Assembly (NCBI GenBank): GCA_963969595.1
Contig: OZ018409.1
Span: forward strand, 6,772,520-6,836,519
DNA: 64,000 nt
From: Neckera pumila
Lineage: Eukaryota > Streptophyta > Bryopsida > Hypnales > Neckeraceae
Direction: 5' to 3'
Position 1 is the stretch's first letter. Every line of letters begins with the position of its first letter. The translations under genes were made by a program, and so were the position numbers. This document shows positions 13,001 to 24,899 of this stretch, one piece after another. The notes below the pieces were generated by a model that saw only the letters and a list, made by a program, of their open reading frames with translations, did no database searches and was not told where the DNA came from.

Positions 13001-14808
13001 TTCATTAAGGGCCAGAACTTCCCACAATTTTCAACAATTGCTTACCTAGGTTACCAAACTGATACAAGTTTTGGCGTGATACTCGCAGAGGTACTGCATG
13101 GCAGGATATCCCTGTTTTGGGGATCATCAACATGATGGCGTATTTCTGCTTCATTGAGCAATTGCTGGTATTTATCGAATTTCATAATTGCAATGCTGTT
13201 ATCTTTCAAAATTTGAGTGGAACATTGCCTGAACGCAAGAAATGTAGGATCTTAAATTGAAATTAATGTAAACCTTTGCTTGATGGTTTCATACTTCATG
13301 CTTGACAGCAAAATTGTAACATATGTTGATTCTAGAAGAGAAAACAGAGGTATTCTAGAAATTCTAGCTGTGTTAAAATCCTCCTAATGCAGTTTCTCAC
13401 AAAACCTTGCCAATTGTACAACGATTAGGTTTCCTAGAATACCTCTTGGGGGTGTTTTTTCTTTAGAGATTGTGTTCATTCTGAACTCGTAGTGTCGAAA
13501 GATTTACATAATCTGCTGAATTTGGTGTTGTGAACTTTCCTTTGAATGTTCTAATGGTTCCTGTCGCAGGTCAATAAACTGGGTACTAAGGCACTGGCTA
13601 TCTCGATTCCCTTTTCCGTAATCATAGGTCTTCTTGCTTCTGTCACAGCTGTTGCTCTCGGTGAGTCTCTGCCCATCCCTTCTTGCTCTATATTTCTCTG
13701 TTTCTTTTCTGTCTATTTGGATCAGGTGTTGAATGCCTGCCTTCCATGAGCAAACGATTATTTCGTGGATTCACTTGAACCTCAGTGGATGAGGGTGGGA
13801 AAAGCAAGCCATACACTAAGAGTGAATGGTGATGGTGGTGTGCAGTGAGTAGGCGGTACATCTGGATGTATGCTTCCGTTCAATTTGCCCTTGTCTGTTT
13901 TTTTGGGTACATCTTCTATTACAAGGTGAGTTTTTCGAATTTTCAGATCAAGAGAATCAAGTTATGATTGATCTTAATTCATTGCCTCCACATGGTCTGT
14001 CGCAGCCTTTCACCACTTTAAGTATGAATAAGGTGATCAGGGTTTTCATCGACTGTTTTCATGTTTCAGGAAACTTTTGAGAACATCATAAAGAGAGTCT
14101 GTACCATGATTCATGTGTAGGTCTTCTTTTGGTTAGAATGATCTAACTTAGGAGCCTTTTGTATGAAGACCTTCCCGCGAGTCACAGTAACTTAAAGGTT
14201 GTCTGTATGACATTGAGAAGTTCCTGAACAGTCTAATTTTGTTGAAAACCATGTTGGTGGCTTTCACTACTATTCCAATTTTATTTTATTTTTAAATATG
14301 GCTAAGGACGTGGAGTCACTGTTGGAATATGTTTGGCATACACGTAGTAAATATATGGATGGTTTCTTACAGTAGGTCTTTGGCATTTGAACAAAGGTGG
14401 AATTATCCCCCAATTCTTATTTGTTTGGCTCGTGCTCATATACAGACGAAACTGGAGGCCGTATTAGCAGTATTACTGGCAGCATTTTCGGGCTTCGGGG
14501 TGGCCATGACCAGCAATGCGCTGCTGCTGGAGTATTTTCACTGGAAGCAGTACACAGCTCGAAGGGTCCAGTCTGCTGCTGCTGCTGCTGCTGCTGCCAG
14601 CACTGAGGATGGAGAGTCCTCGTTTCGGACTCAAGAAGCGAGTGGCGAACTGGGAGCGAATAATTCGCAGTGGTCCCGGGAGTTGGCCACTTCACATGCT
14701 ACCTCTTGTGATCTAGAGCTGGGAAGTGAACCTGCAACTGCAAGGGGAAGTCCCAGTGCCCGGAGCCTGGCTGCATCAGAGAGCCATCACTCCATGCACT
14801 GTTCATGA
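10094..14808 (+). CDS. RING-CH (C4HC3) multi-pass membrane protein, probable E3 ubiquitin ligase
   Basis: Eight exons join to a 1617-nt frame (538 residues): 10094-10195, 10775-11176, 11747-11945, 12448-12748, 13089-13167, 13570-13660, 13846-13925 and 14446-14808. All introns are GT..AG and the phases agree. TAG lies directly before the ATG in frame, fixing the start. Residues 1-250 are Ser/Pro-rich and probably disordered, with a Ser run encoded by AGC repeats. A RINGv finger follows with metal ligands C254, C257, C273, C275, H283, C286, C299 and C302, in the order C-x2-C, C-x-C, H-x2-C, C-x2-C. Four hydrophobic segments lie near 342-361, 370-391, 397-415 and 422-445. The C-tail has a run of eight Ala encoded by GCT repeats. 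Known relatives are plant RING-CH proteins with an N-terminal finger and C-terminal helices, related to MARCH ligases that ubiquitinate membrane proteins. Ligase activity, target and membrane are inferred; no close functional homologue is claimed. Confidence 0.9.
12108..12275. repeat. Short inverted repeat inside intron 3 of the RING-CH gene
   Basis: TTGAAAAGGTCAAAT (12136-12150) faces ATTTGACCTTTTGAA (12252-12266), a 15-bp inverted pair with one mismatch. Just outside it, CACACTTTGATTGGTG (12108-12123) nearly repeats TACACTTTGATTGGTG at 11253-11268 in intron 2, so both introns may carry remnants of one small element. I could not define its ends. Confidence 0.3.
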
Positions 14809-15728
14809 CAACATGACTCCAGTTTCCTAAACCATCAAGTTAACTAAGGTAAGCTTACACACACTTTGAACCAACTGAGCATAGTTAGCGAACATCACGG
14901 ACCATGGATCTTGAAAGGAAGGTAAACTTGGTTTCACCGAATACCAGCGAATTTGTGTGAAAATCATTACTGGGTATCGGAGAATTCCTAATTCTTAACC
15001 TCATAAAGTCTTTTTTCAACTGAAGTTGTGTGAAGTCCGGAATTGAAAGTTGAATATAAAGTGCAAAACATGAGGTCAAAGTTGAATTGATAGATTTTCG
15101 TAAACTAATTTTAACATTTTCATGTTGAACAATTTGCAATGAGCGTCTAATTTTTCCTTTGAATTTCTTAGGGCATGCTCTTGGGAACATGCAAGGTTTT
15201 GAGCTCCTACCTTATGAGGCGTATCTATTTCTGTCTTTTTAAACCGATTTCACACGTATGGAGAAGAATTACGGGAATGTTATTTTTCTCATAAAGGAAC
15301 AGAATGTATTTTTGTCAATTTCTGAGAGTGAAATTGTCAGGTCATCCATTTTTTATCATTCGAAGGGGCTATTCTCATATTTTGTTGACTCTTATATCAT
15401 CACGTTCTCAATTGGTGAAGGCCTCTTGCAAGTGACAGTTTTGTATCACTTTTCAAACAGATTTTTATTTCTTTTGTACGGATGAATTTCAGGTCAAGTG
15501 ATGCAAATGGGTGTTATTACCTGATGCTGTGCAATCAAATTTGCCATAAGCTTGAAGTATCATTCACTCTGATATTTTGGTGGAGTCCCTGTCTCATGCA
15601 AGACCCCCAGCAATTTCAACAGTCTTTTCTTACTGCATTGTCAGATCTATTCGTACAGGAGCTTGCCTGCTATGGCTCTCAAGCTTCCATCTGCCCTAAC
15701 TTAGGCATTGTGCCTTGACTCCTTCTAA
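14809..15728. other. 3' flank of the RING-CH gene
   Basis: This holds the expected 3' untranslated region and spacer. Open frames such as 14885-15190 (minus) and 15482-15718 (plus) have no recognised domains. No polyadenylation site is assigned. Confidence 0.45.
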
Positions 15729-15868
15729 GGTAGGAGGTCCATAAATTGCCCATTGCAGCCTTCCTCAATGACAGTAATAGATATTTCAAGGGAGCATGTC
15801 ACTTATTTGTCACTTATTTCTACATAGGGGATGCATTTAGAACTTGGTCAATTTAAGGACCTCCTACC
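15729..15868. mobile_element. 140-bp element with 20-bp terminal inverted repeats
   Basis: The left end GGTAGGAGGTCCATAAATTG and the reverse complement of the right end agree at 19 of 20 positions. The left flank is TAA and the right flank GTA, so no clean duplication is visible. A related string, TAAGGTAGGAGGT, recurs at 18161. MITE is the likeliest reading. Confidence 0.5.
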
Positions 15869-16519
15869 GTATGGGTTGTTGACATTGTTGCTGCTGCAGC
15901 AATTGTGTTGTAAATGCATGCTGCTCAGCCTACCAATTCTCTGAGCTTGTATTGGAAGTTAGGCATGCCACTTCCAATCCTTAGACATTGTTACCCGAGA
16001 GAAATCTACATTGAAGTATTGATTATGTAGTAGTTTGGTTCAACATTGACAATTTCAGTATCCCCTGCTGCTGTAAGTTCTGTGGCCCAACATGATTTTG
16101 AGGAGTGACTAAGTTAGTATCACTGGGTACCTGCATTGGGACTCATCATTGGGAATAACTCAATTTCTGAATGAATTCTTGTTGCAACTCTTAATTGCTT
16201 CTGCTCAAATTTGGCTTCGTTGAGCATGTGAGTGAATGGTTACAGATTAACTTAAGTTAGCTTAGATGTTGCTTTCGTGTGTTGCTTGTGGATTGTGGAA
16301 ACCAGACTATCTTCCACCAGTCAGAGAGCATCTCCTATCAGCTGCTACTCTACTAATAAGACAAGTGAAGAATTCACATTTTGGGGCTACTCATTGTGAG
16401 GTATCTAGACTATCTATAATAAGGTGGGCACATTTATTCTAAGAAAATCAACATGCACTGATTCTCATTAATGATAACTCTCTTGGAGAACGTAGTAAAT
16501 CCATCCCAGGAAGTGGGAC
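15869..16519. other. Spacer, nothing recognised
   Basis: I see no gene and no complete element ends in this moderately AT-rich stretch. Confidence 0.5.
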
Positions 16520-16522
16520 TAA

Positions 16523-17386
16523 GGGCCTCTTCACACTATGGCTGTCCAAGTCGAGAGGCCGTGGGATTGAGAGTCCATACTTTTGGTGAGAGTCCAAAGA
16601 AATGAGCAATAAATGATAGGTTTTGGAGCCTTTGGCCGGCCATAGTGTGAAGCCTCCAAAGCCAAGCCCAAAGTCCAAACCTATACCATATGTGTAACTT
16701 CTATCCTTCTCTCTCTCCATTTGTCCATCCAATTTCTGAAATTCCCTATAAAGCCTCACTCATATGGCAAATTTTTCAAGCAAAAGCTAAAAAAACATGA
16801 GAAAGGGGTCATAAATGGCCTTGGAAAAAAAATCACAGCACATACTCTCATCATCAAACTAGGAATATGAAGGGTATAAATGGAATAAGAGGATGGCATT
16901 GGAACAAGAAGGGGGCATCCTATGCCAAAGGGAATGCAAAGTGAAGTAGGTTCATTGAATGCAAAGACTCCTCATTGTCATAGTGGAGACTAGGTTTCAA
17001 ACCCCAATGGCGACACAAATAACAAATAACAAATAACAAATGGAGAGGCGAGAAAGAAGAGAACGGAGAAGCATTTCTGTCTTGCAAAAAACAGGACACA
17101 GAGATCTAGTGGCAGAGATCTTGTCAGTTTCTTAATTTTATGAAAAAAAAAATTCTGAAAAATTCGACGGACTCTCGAGGAGAGTTTGGGTCTTGCAAAA
17201 TGCAGGACCCAAACTCTCTTCGAGAGTCCGTTGGAATTTTCTGCCATGTAGGCAGTTTTGAGAGCGACGGACTTTGGATTTTGGCAGGTAGTGTGAAGGC
17301 TCGAGAGGCCAAACTTCGGAGGTTCTGAAATCTGATTGGTGGAAACCGACGGACTCTCGACCGACGGCCATAGTGTGAAGTAGCCC
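16523..17386. mobile_element. Inverted-repeat element, PIF/Harbinger-like, first of a TAA-linked chain
   Basis: The left end GGGCCTCTTCACACTATGG is inverted at the right end as CCATAGTGTGAAGTAGCCC. TAA flanks both sides (16520-16522 and 17387-17389), the 3-bp duplication typical of PIF/Harbinger (Tourist) elements. The interior is a mosaic: a second inward copy of the end motif lies near 16630-16660, and a strong hairpin at 17162-17240 pairs GACGGACTCTCGAGGAGAG with its complement. No transposase is encoded, so this is a composite non-autonomous element. Confidence 0.75.
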
Positions 17387-17389
17387 TAA

Positions 17390-17528
17390 GGGCCTCTTCA
17401 CACTATGGCCGTCCAAGTCAAGAGGCCGTGGAACTCTGCAATATGATTGGTGGAACCAACGGACCCTACAATATGATTGGTGGAAACGACGGACTCTCGA
17501 CTTGGACGGCCATAGTGTGAAGAGGCCC
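17390..17528. mobile_element. Short Tourist-like MITE, second of the TAA-linked chain
   Basis: At 139 bp it begins GGGCCTCTTCACACTATGG and ends with the exact inverse CCATAGTGTGAAGAGGCCC. Flanks are TAA at 17387-17389, shared with the preceding element, and TAA at 17529-17531. The ends match those of the 16523-17386 element, so the two belong to one family and this is the shorter derivative. Confidence 0.82.
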
Positions 17529-17531
17529 TAA

Positions 17532-17671
17532 AGGTAGACTTCCATATGAGTTGGGGGGCAGTGGACCTCACCGATGATCGGTGGGATCTGCAGTCCGGAA
17601 AAATTGGGCCTCCCATCCCACCGATCATCGGTGAGGTCCACCAGCCCCCGACTGACATAGAAGCTTTGCCC
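17532..17671. mobile_element. Hairpin element, third of the TAA-linked chain
   Basis: This 140-bp element lies between TAA trinucleotides at 17529-17531 and 17672-17674. Its core is a perfect 25-bp inverted repeat (17562-17586 against 17616-17640) around a 29-nt loop, containing CACCGATGATCGGTG. The arms continue outward imperfectly through the G-run at 17553-17558 and C-run at 17644-17649 to the termini. The ends are less alike than in its neighbours, so it is a different and perhaps older family. Confidence 0.6.
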
Positions 17672-17674
17672 TAA

Positions 17675-18160
17675 GACCATTTGCAATGCAACCGGTACCA
17701 TGCACAGTATCGGCAATGTGCAGGGCGGACAATAATTTTATTTAAGATTGTGCTCCAATGCAACCAATATGGAGACCTCCACTTTCACGGCCTCAGTATG
17801 CAACCCCCCGGGATTGGTATATTTTGTCATTTTGCCTACCCCGGGAAAACTCTTGGCAAGTTGATTCGTGGGAGTCATCATGACAAAAAGTGGTAGTATC
17901 CAATGGATGCTAAGAAAAGTTTATTGGTATGTGCATTAATCAATCCAACCTTCCTTATTTCTATGAAAAGTCCTTTCTTTAATTAGATTCTTTTCTTCCT
18001 TTCTCTTTATAATACCGAAAAGTCCATTTAACGTTTGGATTGCCAACTTGGCATTGGATCAAATTTTTCAAAGAAAGAATCGGTACTGCCGAGGCTTTGT
18101 GGAATAGCCCACGATCTGCTCTTGCAGGGCCTTTTTACCGTTGTTGCATTGCAGATGGTC
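17675..18160. mobile_element. 486-bp inverted-repeat element, fourth of the TAA-linked chain
   Basis: The left end GACCATTTGCAATGCAAC is inverted at the right end as GTTGCATTGCAGATGGTC (one mismatch). TAA lies on both sides (17672-17674, 18161-18163). The 3-bp duplication again suggests PIF/Harbinger, although the terminal sequence differs from the GGGCC family next to it. No coding capacity is evident. Confidence 0.72.
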
Positions 18161-18400
18161 TAAGGTAGGAGGTTGTAAAACAGATCAGGCATGGATCCTA
18201 TAAATGATTGTGAAATAAACATGAGTTGGTTTTGAAATTGACCAGTATAGTCATGGAATGAATCAAGGAAAAAAGCATTATTAATTGCAAGAGCCAAACA
18301 TTCTCTTTGCTTTCTCCATTTTTAATTTAGAATTGCAAGTGAACCATTTATGAAAGACCTAGCTAGGCTCACAAAAAAGGACCTACAACCCAACTCGGTT

Positions 18401-18515
18401 GAAAATTCATGAGTTATTCAGTAAGGCTCGAAAAAATACAAAACCACTTGGGTTAGATTCCTCATCAATTTCTCTTTGTCTGAAAAATGAGCTAAAAATA
18501 GTCCCGTCCAAGAAA
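18401..18515 (+). repeat. Dispersed repeat, copy 1 (second copy near 24405)
   Basis: The stretch starting AAAATTCATGAGTTATTCA aligns with 24405-24520: both carry a central ACTTGGGTT followed by a similar C/T-rich block and a matching right part. Terminal structure is not visible, so the repeat class is unknown. Confidence 0.45.
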
Positions 18516-19284
18516 ATACATGAAAAAGGCGGACTAGTTCTTAGATGCTCTATTTTTGAACCACCTACCTTAGTAGGGTGGATTTCCCCAGAGAATATGC
18601 AGGTATTTTTATTTGCAACATATGAAAAAATTTGCAAATTTAGAAGTCATAGTTGCAAATCAAAGACCCGAAATTCATTTGGAGGGGTTGATAACATACC
18701 CTAAACAAGGTACAAAATAGGGGGCTTTTTTTTCTTACTTTTATCTCGGAGAACACAAAATTTACCTTGTTGGTCCCACTTTGTGAAACAAATTTAATGT
18801 CCTATAGTTTGTTCTAAAAGTAACCATCCTTAGGGGCTAATTTGCCATTTTCATGGACTTCCATGAACAGGAAGATTTTTTTGCTCTTTTGCAGACAAAG
18901 AAAAATAGATGGGGCTTGTAATAAAAGTGATTTCATATTTTTTTGAAGCATTATTTAATTACTTATGAATGTCTAAAAAATAGATGGGGCATGCAACACA
19001 AATAATTTTGTGTTTTTTGAAGCATTATTGAATTACTTATGAATTTTCAAAGATTTTTGTTATAAGTACCTATTTGTGACTGTAAAATTGGTACCTATTT
19101 GTGACTATTTACAATAACACATCTAGTTTGAATTCCTATGGTACTATTTTTTTTTAATTGTTAAAACTCATCAAAACTTGGGCTTTTTTGGTTAGTTTAG
19201 AGCAAGCTCCAAGAAGCTCAAAGAAATTAGGGGTTAATGAAATAGTTAAAAAAATTGTTTAAGATTTAAAATATAGATGCTAAA

Positions 19285-19287
<3 letters not shown>

Positions 19288-19374
<87 letters not shown>
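19288..19374. repeat. (AT)n microsatellite
   Basis: An uninterrupted alternating AT tract of about 87 bp. True length may differ from the assembly because such tracts are unstable in replication and sequencing. Confidence 0.95.
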
Positions 19375-19377
<3 letters not shown>

Positions 19378-19790
19378 ATTGTAATTTCTTACGAGTTCTA
19401 AAACTAAGGCTAAAATACATATCCTTTTCTTCTCCTAATAGGATTTAAAAAGTTTTTGATAACAAATTGCTAGTAGATGCCAGTTTGGCAATATGTCTCT
19501 TTGTAAAATTACCACATATTTGATTCATTTGCATTCTCTATGGTAGTAAACACTTGAGATTTGCTACCTCAAATAAATTGATAAAATCTCTACTAAATAC
19601 TTGGGAATCTCTTAATTTAAAAATCTTTGTTCAATTTAACAGATATTCATTGGTCCAATATCATAATTAGTATCATTTTTTCAGCTCAAATTTGTGATTC
19701 ACTCAATAGTTAAATCTTGTATAGCAAATCCTTTAATTTCTTTTTCGGTTTACACAATGTCAATATCATTTTTTCAGTTCATATCAACAA

Positions 19791-19880
19791 TATCAATTTA
19801 TATCAATTTATATCAATTTATATCAATTTATATCAATTTATATCAATTTATATCAATTTATATCAATTTATATCAATTTA
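19791..19880. repeat. 10-bp tandem repeat, nine units
   Basis: Nine identical copies of TATCAATTTA follow one another. The perfect units suggest recent expansion. There is no unique spacer, so this is a minisatellite and not a CRISPR array. Confidence 0.95.
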
Positions 19881-22800
19881 TTCACAATGAATTTAGATAG
19901 TGAATCATCATCTATAAATCACCTCTATTTACTAATTTAATTTCTTTGAAGTCATCAATTGGTTTAGACCAAGTCCCTACACACTTTTCAACAAGATGTA
20001 TAGATTGTAAGTTTATAATGCAAAAAATAATAATAATAAGCATAAATTGAGTTAGGAGAGTGGAGAATAGAGAGTGTGCAGAAGAGACAAAGTATCATAA
20101 ACTTCTTTAAAGTGTCCCTTTTCACATATACTTAAGGTTTTCACATGTAGAGTCTACATTTTTTTAGAAAAATATGAACCTAACAAGAAAGATAGGGATA
20201 TTAGCAAGGGATCATTATGTTCTCCAAATTTTTAATGACACAATTAAGGTTTGATAGTAACAAGGAAGACAATATCAAGGTCAAATATTACAAGCACTTA
20301 TCAATGGATTGTCAAATTGAAACTTTTAAAAACTTGAAATCATGACTTTAAGGCCCTAATGAGATTCTACTATACTTGCATTCTAAACCCATACTTCTAA
20401 ACATATACATAAGCTATACATTTCTAATTCATTAAACTTCTAATCTTCTAAACTTCTTCCAAATTTATTATACGGGTAATGCTGGAAATTTTTCTATCTA
20501 GTTCATAATTAAATCATTATGTCCTTAAAATTCTAGTTTCAAAATTAAAGTTATTGCAAAAAAGGAAATGTTTTATATGACCACACTTTATTCAATTTAA
20601 TTAAATTAGTGTGAGTTGCACTAATTGTTTTATATGGTAATTTTATGTAAAACAAAACTTATTTCAATATCAATTATTGACTTTGGGGCAAAGAAGATAT
20701 TCCTTTCTTCTCCAAGTAGGCACTAAACAAACAAAATAATATGATTTTCAACAGAATAATGCAATATAACACAATTATTACATCTCACACTATTTGAATT
20801 ACACTATTAGAAAATCATAAACAAATCAACAAAATTCAACAAATTCTTGTTGTTTGGAGCACTATATTGACTGATTTTACAAATTTTTGAATATTCTATA
20901 AAAACTAACAAAATGACCACTTGATTTTTGTTCATTTGTATTGATTTCGATAATACAGTGATCAAATCAACCAAAAATCAAGAATCTTTTGGAATCTTTA
21001 GAAATGTTTTTGGAAATAATTGGAATCTTTTTGGTATTATTTTGGAATTATTGTGGAATTTTTTTCGAAATCTTCAAAAAAAAATTGATTTTTTTGGAAT
21101 TTTTTTCAAAGTATTAATACAAAGGTTGAATTCTAATCAACTTGTTTGAATCAAATTTGAGTTCGATTTTGAACTTGATTAGAATTTGAATAAAATTTGA
21201 TCATTTTTATTCAAATAAATTGACTAGAATTCCAAATTTTGATTCTTTATTAATTTGATTAAAATTAAAATTCAGATTCAATTCAAATTCAGTTTTCTAT
21301 GGAAAATAATTTAATTAGAATTCAACTTATAATTTGATTAAAATTCATATTTATATTTGGAAATGTAATACAATAAGTGTAGTGAGTTTTAAAATTGTTT
21401 GGTGCTTTATTTTATAATGTGACTTTTCGAAAAGCATTTTTGAATATTTTCATTCTAATTTTGAATTTGAATAGAATTCCAAATTTTCAATTAAAATAGT
21501 TTCAAAAATAGTACAAATTTTGAACTATAGAGTATTCAATTTGAAGTTCCAAACTCCTTTTATCCAATTTCTTCAACTTTTGAATTCTAAATTTTGAACT
21601 ACTCAAATTCTAAATTTTGTAGTATTCAAATTTGAATTGTTGTAAATTCAAATTGAACTATTTAAACTATAAATTCTAAGTTTTTAACTATTTAAATTCT
21701 TATTAAGTTTAAAACTACTCAAACTTTAAATTTTGGACTATGAAAAAAATGTGATTTTTGGCCAAACCGCCTCCTAGTAAAATGTTTGCTTGTAATTAAA
21801 AGCATCTTAAATTGAATTGAAATTTCATCACAAAAAATGGACTTAAACATAAAACTTTTCAAACAACTTTTATGAAAATAAACAAAGTATGAAAGAAAAA
21901 ATGCCGGAGAACACCAAAGCGGAAAAGAATACATAAAATCAAAACACATAACTTATGTTTAGTGCTCCAAACTTGGTGCAATGGTTGAAGCCTTGAATTC
22001 TTGCAAATGGAGGCTTGGATTCAAACCTTAGTAGTTGCACTGCCTCCTACATAGCAAGCTGGCCCTACCCATGTGGCAATTGTGCCTGCATGGTAGTCTT
22101 TATTTTCCAAATAACAAATGAAAAATTTGACCTCGATCAAATCAACAAACAAAAGTCAATACTTTTTAGTTTATTTTTTGTTGATTTGGACACAAATTTT
22201 CTAGTAATGTTTATTAGTAGAAAAGTTGTTTTAACGCACTAATCTTTAGTAAAATAGTTTAGTTACCTTATGTGGAATATCACCTTTCTATTAGGTATAC
22301 AAACTTGACTTTATTGCTCAAAATCCAAAATTAGAGTGTTATCCATTTTTATACATATATCAATAAAAGTTGTATCTCCAAAATGACAGCGTTGGCAATA
22401 TCTATCCAATTAATGACAAAGACCTTTCAATTCTGTCTTTCATTTTCACAATGCAGATTGGATGAATTTCATATATAATTTTTTTTGTATTTTATTGAAA
22501 ACTAAGCTATACTATAATAAGGAATTAGGCATTATTGCCGACTTGGCTAAATGCACTGGTCATATGTAAATGGTAGTTTTGAAAAGTTGATATTCTAAAG
22601 AATTATAGCCCCTAATTGTTGAATTTTTGCTTTGATAATTCTATTGCATTTGCATGAACAAGAGTAAAACATATAGTTTGGCGTCTTCCATTAAACTTGG
22701 TTCTATGATTTCAAATGACAAGCAATTGCATTTTATCAACAAATTGCCACATAGGGAAGAAATAAAGCACTAAAATTTGAACATCATATCCATAAGTTTT

Positions 22801-23227
22801 TGAATGGTCTCCACAATTCATTGCCAATTGTAATTATTAGAGCTTTCAATCCCATAGAGAATCAAAAGTGATGATATATAATTCATTATACTTCTTATTA
22901 CTCCGTAGTATAAAATAAGGAATACAATTCATATCAAATTCATTATAGAAGTAGAAAACTTTGTGCGTAGGTTTATATATTGCCAATACAAACATTTATT
23001 CTATTCTAGAATGTAGCATTTTAACTCTATCCTAAATTTAAGTCAATTTTGCAAATAATCAAGCAAAATTTAAAGCCTGTTCAATATTTTAAAATTGCAT
23101 ATCAATAGGTGGAATAATAAAAGCTAAATTATGAAGGTCTGTATGAAATCTAGAATTCTATAGTAAGAATTTTTAAAAATAATTTGAAAGTTAAAGGATA
23201 ACATTTTGTTTAGTCTAAATTTCAAAA
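19881..23227. other. Very AT-rich intergenic DNA, no supported gene
   Basis: The stretch is dominated by runs such as AAATTTGAATT and TTGAATT in both orientations, giving many chance open frames with Phe/Asn/Ile/Lys-rich translations. Nothing resembles a known domain or a complete element end. Confidence 0.6.
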
Positions 23228-24132
23228 TTAATTCCTAATGTTCCAAGGCTAGTTTTCCGTCAAAAAACACTTAAAACTTTGATTTTCAATGCTAACAACA
23301 AAAAATTCTAAACATTTTTCTTTTTTTGCATATCCAATTGTAGGACCTTGCACTAGACTAGTATGAAAATGTTTGGAAAATATTTAAAAGCTTTAACCTT
23401 ATTGATCACAAGATATAAGCACTTAAAATGAAAGAAAACAAGTTTTTTGTATTCCTAGCTCAAGTTGATTATAAGACTTTGAAATCTTGTTAATTAAAAA
23501 AATTTGTAATATAGATTATGAATCAAAAAAAAATTTATGCTGAAGAATTGAGATGAGAATTTGGAGAAAAACTTAAAAAAAAACCTATAATTTTTCTTTA
23601 AGAAAAATTCTTCAATTGAAGCAGATGGAAAGAAAAACTAAATTGTTGATAGCTCAAAGATGGAAATATATTAATCCCAGTGGTGAGATTGTTCTAGAAA
23701 GCAAACTAAAACATGTGCAACTCCTTTCTTTTCTAAAAAACTGTTAAAATTGAGTTTGAAGATGAATCCAACACATAATTTTGTCAAGAATTTGCCAAAA
23801 TAAGAAGCTTCATAACTTTCATATTACTTATCCAAATGGAATGAATCAAACTTTTCCACATAGACAAATATCATCTATAAGAAATAAATTAAATAAGTAT
23901 TTAAAGCTTATGGTTTCTTTTTTGCTGCCCACGCTGTGTTTGCTTTGGGCTCATTGTGCCATAACTTTTGCTCCCAATTACCGATTGAAATAAAAATTAT
24001 ATTCTTAGAAAACTAATTTGTTTCCCTATCTTGAAAAAAAGTTTCAAAGTGTTTTGCCAAAAATTGAAATCATGGTACATGCCCAAATTTTCAAGAGTCC
24101 TTCGAGGTAATTCTCAAGACTTTAGGGGTTAA
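23228..24132 (+). mobile_element. TTAA-bounded non-coding repeat, copy 2 (subfamily B-like)
   Basis: The right end ACTTTAGGGGTTAA is well preserved. The left end TTAATTCCTAATGTTCCAAG is diverged, but the next block (GTCAAAAAACACTTAAAAC) matches the left block of the copies at 50823 and 51851. Further shared segments include the GATTGTTCTAG-type motif and the TGAATCCAACA-type motif in the middle. Length is 905 bp with no coding capacity. Confidence 0.65.
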
Positions 24133-24404
24133 ACCATTTTGAACGCGCATTTGGAAATTGCTTCAGGGGCTTGGTACTATACTTATGTATTAACTGAAGT
24201 CTTTGGTATTATTGAAGATTATTAAATTTCAACTTCTTCTACCTATAAACCAGCTTTCATGCATTGTAAAGGAAGATGTTCTAAAAGCAACCCTGCTCTA
24301 AAAGCAACCACTAACATAGACTAAGGTACATGTTGCTTTCTTCAATGTAACAATGGTGTACATTTCAAGAGGTGATCGCTTGTAATGACCCATTGCGTTT
24401 CAAC

Positions 24405-24520
24405 TTCAAAAATTCATAACTAAATCTACAAAGGTCCAAAAAATATGAAACGACTTGGGTTCGATGCCAATTCCATTTTTCTTCCTACTCAAATTGACTG
24501 AAAATCGTTTCGAGGAGTTT
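24405..24520 (+). repeat. Dispersed repeat, copy 2 (first copy near 18401)
   Basis: Shares ordered blocks with 18401-18515, including AAAATTCAT at the left and CGACTTGGGTTCGAT in the centre. Both copies lie between the two intact genes. Class unknown. Confidence 0.45.
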
Positions 24521-24899
24521 AGCTTCCCAACAAATGCAATAGAGCTCTTAGAAGGAGCAGAGCACCTTACAACCCTCTGATGGAGTCCCTGTGTCTTCAT
24601 ACACTGTACTGGAAGGCCCTGCGCACACTTTTGGTCACCAGCCTGAGGCACTCAAGGCAGTCAAGGGTAGTGGCTCATATTAACCCCAACGGTGAATTTC
24701 TCTGATGCTGATGTTTCTCTGCAAAGAGGCTAATAAGTGGACATGATAGCCCAAGTGCCCATCACCCCACTAACTTACCCCCCCTATCGCTGTCTGTACT
24801 GGACTAAGTTACTGGGTGTCCATCTTTTCATATTTTCACCCTACATCAAATTAAATTCCTCCTCCTGATGATTCATGAGGAATTTACAAAGTCATCCCA

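Noticed and set aside
18161..18704. A fifth member of the TAA-linked chain beginning TAAGGTAGGAGGT.
   Set aside because: A matching inverted right end next to a TAA could not be found. ACCACCTACCTTA at 18560 and ATACCCTAA at 18696 are both poor fits.
19791..19880. A CRISPR-like array.
   Set aside because: The 10-bp units are contiguous with no unique spacers. It is a minisatellite in a eukaryotic genome.
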